Part shown: positions 25,170 to 27,490 of the stretch, one piece after another | How the letters are laid out: the number at the start of each line of letters is the position of its first letter | Numbering within the stretch: the first letter of the stretch is position 1 | Virus record (IMG/VR): IMGVR_UViG_3300043446_005308 | Location: 1-27,490 of that record | Direction: 5' to 3' (one strand) | DNA length: 27,490 nucleotides | Source: a virus | Translations under genes and position numbers: made by a program | The notes under the pieces: generated by a model | The model's input: the letters and a program-made list of their open reading frames with translations, nothing else | What the model was told of the DNA's origin: nothing | Database searches by the model: none

Positions 25170-26579
25170 ATGCTTAATCCATTTTTTCTACAAGGTTCTA
25201 AAACAGAACAGGGGTTAATCCAAGACTTGATTAACGAGCAATTAAGAATGTATGGGGTTGAGGTTTATTATCTCCCTAGACAATTTATTACAGAAAAAAC
25301 TGTTATAAGAGAAGTTATAGAATCTGAATTTAATAATGCATATCCAATTGAAGCTTATGTTGATACTTATGATGGATATAGCGATAATCCAACTATTCTA
25401 TCAAAATTTGGAATTCAAGCACTTAATGAAATAACATTAACTATTTCAAGAGAAAGATTTAAGAATTATATTTCACCTCTAATTCAAACTCAACCCAATA
25501 TAAAAGTATCATCAAGACCAAAAGAGGGAGATATAATTTATTTTCCCTTAGGTAAAAGATTGTTTGAAATTAAGTATGTAGAGCACGAAAAACCTTTTTA
25601 TCAGTTGCAAGGAACATATACATACCAATTAAGATGTGAGTTATTCCGTTATGAAGATGAACTAATTGATACTGGAGTTGACGAAATTGATGAACTTATT
25701 AGTGGAACAGATCTAGATGAGGATAAAGGTCCAATTGGAAACCTTATAAATCTTACGATGATTGGTGTTGGCGCCACTGCAACCGCAACAGCAGGAATTG
25801 TAAATGGTGGAGTTAGGTATATTACTGTTACAAATAGGGGCGGTGGATATACATCTATCCCAACAGTGGGTATTTCTTCTGCACCTTCCAATGGTAGAAC
25901 AGCAACTGCAGTTGCTAAGATGATTGATGGAATTGTTGTATGTAATACAAACATAAATCCAAAATCAAAGTCAGTTCAAGAAGTTTTTATTACAAATGCC
26001 GGTTATGGATATACTACCACCCCTCAGGTAAAATTCATTGGGGGAGGTGGTAATGGGGCAACTGGAATTGCGTCTATAGGTGACGGTATTGTTGGCATAA
26101 TTACAGTAACAAACTCAGGTTCTGGTTACGTAGTTCCACCATCAATTACTTTTAGTGGCATTTCAACAGTTTCTGCTGCAGCGACGGCAGTTGTATCTGC
26201 TGCAGGAACAATAACATCCATTTATATAACAAATGCTGGTCTTGGATATACAGAGAACCCAACCATTACTATTGGAAATCCCGCATTGTCATCGTCAGGA
26301 AACTTTGAGTTTAATGAGATAGTCACAGGATCCCAAAGTGGAGTAACTGCAAGAGTCAAATCTTGGAATTCTATTACAAATATTCTCCAAGTTTCTAATA
26401 TTGATGGAGAATTTCTTTTGGGCGAAAATATTGTAGGATCCGAATCCGGAGCATCTCATTATTTGAGTAAAATTGATGCAATGCCAACAGATGATGGATA
26501 TTCTGCAAATGATGAAATTGAGAATGAGGCAAATAATATTATTGATTTTACCGAAACCAATCCATTTGGGATGCCGTAA
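25170..26579 (+). CDS. gp14: Neck protein gp14 with repeat-containing C-terminal extension
   Basis: 469 residues against 256 in T4. gp14 joins gp13 in the neck. The core (1-175) matches T4 clearly: 'LRMYGVEVYYLPRQFI' (25-40), 'AYVDTYDGYSDNPTILSKFG' (62-81), 'NEITLTISRERF' (86-97), 'RPKEGDIIYFPL' (116-127) and 'LFEIKYVEHEKPFYQL' (131-146). Residues about 199-371 are four tandem Gly/Ala/Thr repeats of the 'GGGYTSIPTVGI' type. An SGA-type module (378-436) comes next, then an acidic tail ending 'FTETNPFGMP'. T4 gp14 lacks these parts; comparable extensions are a trait of marine T4-like phages. The extension may decorate the neck surface (inference). The start is four bases after the gp13 stop. 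Confidence 0.94.
   Translation: MLNPFFLQGSKTEQGLIQDLINEQLRMYGVEVYYLPRQFITEKTVIREVIESEFNNAYPIEAYVDTYDGYSDNPTILSKFGIQALNEITLTISRERFKNYISPLIQTQPNIKVSSRPKEGDIIYFPLGKRLFEIKYVEHEKPFYQLQGTYTYQLRCELFRYEDELIDTGVDEIDELISGTDLDEDKGPIGNLINLTMIGVGATATATAGIVNGGVRYITVTNRGGGYTSIPTVGISSAPSNGRTATAVAKMIDGIVVCNTNINPKSKSVQEVFITNAGYGYTTTPQVKFIGGGGNGATGIASIGDGIVGIITVTNSGSGYVVPPSITFSGISTVSAAATAVVSAAGTITSIYITNAGLGYTENPTITIGNPALSSSGNFEFNEIVTGSQSGVTARVKSWNSITNILQVSNIDGEFLLGENIVGSESGASHYLSKIDAMPTDDGYSANDEIENEANNIIDFTETNPFGMP
25764..26283 (+). repeat. gp14: Four tandem 'GGGYT-x-x-P-x-V' repeats in the gp14 extension
   Basis: Four consecutive units of about 40-45 residues have the cores 'RGGGYTSIPTVGI', 'AGYGYTTTPQVKFI', 'SGSGYVVPPSITF' and 'AGLGYTENPTITI', each followed by a Gly/Ala/Thr-rich turn. 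They have the same family character as the repeats in the 10840, 14138 and 21340 genes and the giant gene, and are absent from T4 gp14. Confidence 0.8.
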
Positions 26580-26583
26580 TGCA

Positions 26584-26591
26584 CATAAATA
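26584..26591 (+). promoter_or_regulatory. gp15: Candidate late promoter (CATAAATA) before gp15
   Basis: CATAAATA begins four bases after the gp14 stop and ends 44 bases before the gp15 ATG, in the longest intergenic gap of the window (56 bases). It is the same octamer as before gp8. The spacing would allow a normal-length leader, which makes this the most plausible of the four sites. No convincing terminator hairpin is seen in the gap. Confidence 0.5.
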
Positions 26592-26635
26592 CTTATAATT
26601 AATTGACCAAAATAGACGTATTATAAGATAGCAAT

Positions 26636-27490
26636 ATGTTTGAGTATTTTTATCACGAAATTCTAAGAAGGACCGTAATTTCTTTCGGATCTCTTTTTAA
26701 CGAGATAAGCATTAAGCATACCAATAATTCTGGCGAAAACGTTAGCGTTATTAAGGTTCCCCTTGCTTACGGTCCTATCCAAAAATTTCTTGCCAGATTA
26801 AATCAATCCCCAAATTTGAGTAAGCAAGTTCAAATAACATTACCGAGAATGTCATTTGAATTTACGGGATTAACCTATGATCCGTCAAGAAAAGCAACTA
26901 CCACTCAATATTTTACATCCAAATCTGCAGAAGATGGAACAGAGACTAAGAAAGCATATCTCCCCGTTCCATATAATATGCAATTTGAATTGAATATAAT
27001 GTCAAAATTAAACGATGATGCTTTGCAGATTGTTGAGCAAATTTTGCCATATTTTCAACCAGCTTATACTATGACCGTTGATTTGGTAGAAACAATCAAT
27101 GAAAAAAGAGATATTCCAGTAATTCTGGAAAGTATAACTATGCAAGATGATTATGAAGGCGATTTTACATCTAGAAGAGTTTTAATTTATACCCTAAGAT
27201 TTACAGCAAAAACTTATATCTTTGGTCCGGTCACTTCAGCATCGAAAGATATTATCAAAAAAGCATCTATTGGTTATATTGCGGGAGATCTTACTTCATC
27301 CCCAACAAGGGAGATTGTTTACTCGGCAGAACCAAGAGCAATTCAAAATTATACCGGAATTGTTATTACGAATCTTGCGCGAGACATATCAAATACAGAC
27401 ACTTTAATTGCCGTAAATGACGCCAGTTCTATTCTGGTAAATACATACTTGGATTTGGAAGGAGAGGAAATTTATGTAACCTCAAAAGAA
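26636..27490 (+). CDS. gp15: Proximal tail sheath stabilisation protein gp15, 3' end beyond window
   Basis: The ATG at 26636 opens a frame that stays open for 285 codons to the window edge. gp15 forms the hexameric tail terminator that caps tube and sheath and binds the neck. Clear T4 matches are 'MFEYFYHEILRRTVISFGSL' at 1-20 (T4: MFGYFYNSSFRRYATLMGDL), 'VIKVPLAYG' (T4: FIRVPITYA), 'ALQIVEQILPYFQPAYTM' at 129-146 (T4: MFQIVEQILPYFQPHFNT), 'KRDIPVILESI' at 157-167 and 'SRRVLIYTLRF'. T4 gp15 ends at 272 residues; here residues 254-285 begin an additional module ('TDTLIAVNDASSILVNTYLD ... GEEIYVTSK') also found in other proteins of the window, so the protein is longer than T4's. The gene follows a 56-base gap with a CATAAATA motif. 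Confidence 0.93.
   Translation, partial: MFEYFYHEILRRTVISFGSLFNEISIKHTNNSGENVSVIKVPLAYGPIQKFLARLNQSPNLSKQVQITLPRMSFEFTGLTYDPSRKATTTQYFTSKSAEDGTETKKAYLPVPYNMQFELNIMSKLNDDALQIVEQILPYFQPAYTMTVDLVETINEKRDIPVILESITMQDDYEGDFTSRRVLIYTLRFTAKTYIFGPVTSASKDIIKKASIGYIAGDLTSSPTREIVYSAEPRAIQNYTGIVITNLARDISNTDTLIAVNDASSILVNTYLDLEGEEIYVTSKE

Noticed and set aside
25764-26283. Tandem repeats as a CRISPR array or DNA-level satellite
   Set aside because: The repeats are in-frame and conserved at protein level only; unit lengths vary and there are no constant repeats with unique spacers.
26580-26635. Rho-independent terminator between gp14 and gp15
   Set aside because: The gap has only short AT palindromes such as AATTAATT, with no GC-rich stem or U tract.
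27222-27407. A + strand frame of 61 residues near the end
   Set aside because: It is in another frame of gp15, whose frame is open through this stretch and has clear T4 similarity.
1-27490. tRNA genes, integrase, homing endonuclease, host-derived metabolic genes or defence systems
   Set aside because: Almost every base is assigned to structural genes or short gaps; no cloverleaf, catalytic motif of these families or insertion boundary was seen.

Overview
The window looks like the virion-structure block of a marine T4-like myovirus, most likely a cyanophage of the Prochlorococcus/Synechococcus type. All genes are on the + strand, packed with almost no gaps, and strongly AT-rich. The order 25–6–(7-like)–X–8–(large structural genes)–13–14–15 parallels the T4 late region 6-7-8-9-10-11-12-wac-13-14-15, with gene 25 placed just before gene 6 as in marine T4-like phages. 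The host cannot be read from this window: a pelagiphage or another marine T4-like phage is also possible. There are no host metabolic genes, tRNAs, integrases or mobile elements here.

Layout. 1-227: 3' end of gp25. 228-2135: gp6. 2140-10821: a 2893-residue protein at the gp7 position, with a YHYH domain and many internal repeat modules. 10840-14118: a 1092-residue virion structural protein between the gp7-like gene and gp8. 14138-15727: gp8. 15730-21291 and 21340-23874: a DUF4815-type structural protein and a second protein that opens exactly with the 'DPLAQSF' domain. The pair looks like one ancestral polypeptide divided over two genes. 23876-24151 and 24141-24311: two very small genes, a coiled-coil protein and a 56-residue protein. 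24311-25165: gp13. 25170-26579: gp14 with a long repeat-containing C-terminal extension. 26636-27490: gp15, cut by the window end.

How they work together. gp25, gp6, the gp7-like protein and gp8 are baseplate wedge parts. The large proteins after gp8 occupy the place of T4 gp9-gp12 and fibritin and probably form the baseplate periphery and receptor-contacting structures. gp13 and gp14 close the head neck, and gp15 caps the tail and joins it to the neck. None of T4 gp9, gp10, gp11, gp12 or wac is recognisable.

Two patterns run across genes. First, at least four families of short beta-type repeat modules are reused in otherwise unrelated proteins (gp7-like, X, gp8, DUF4815 pair, gp14, gp15). 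Second, all four intergenic gaps longer than 15 bases carry a T4-late-promoter-like (N)ATAAATA or CTAAATA motif. I found no sign of a novel non-structural system. The most unusual items are the split DUF4815/DPLAQ protein and the cross-gene module reuse.
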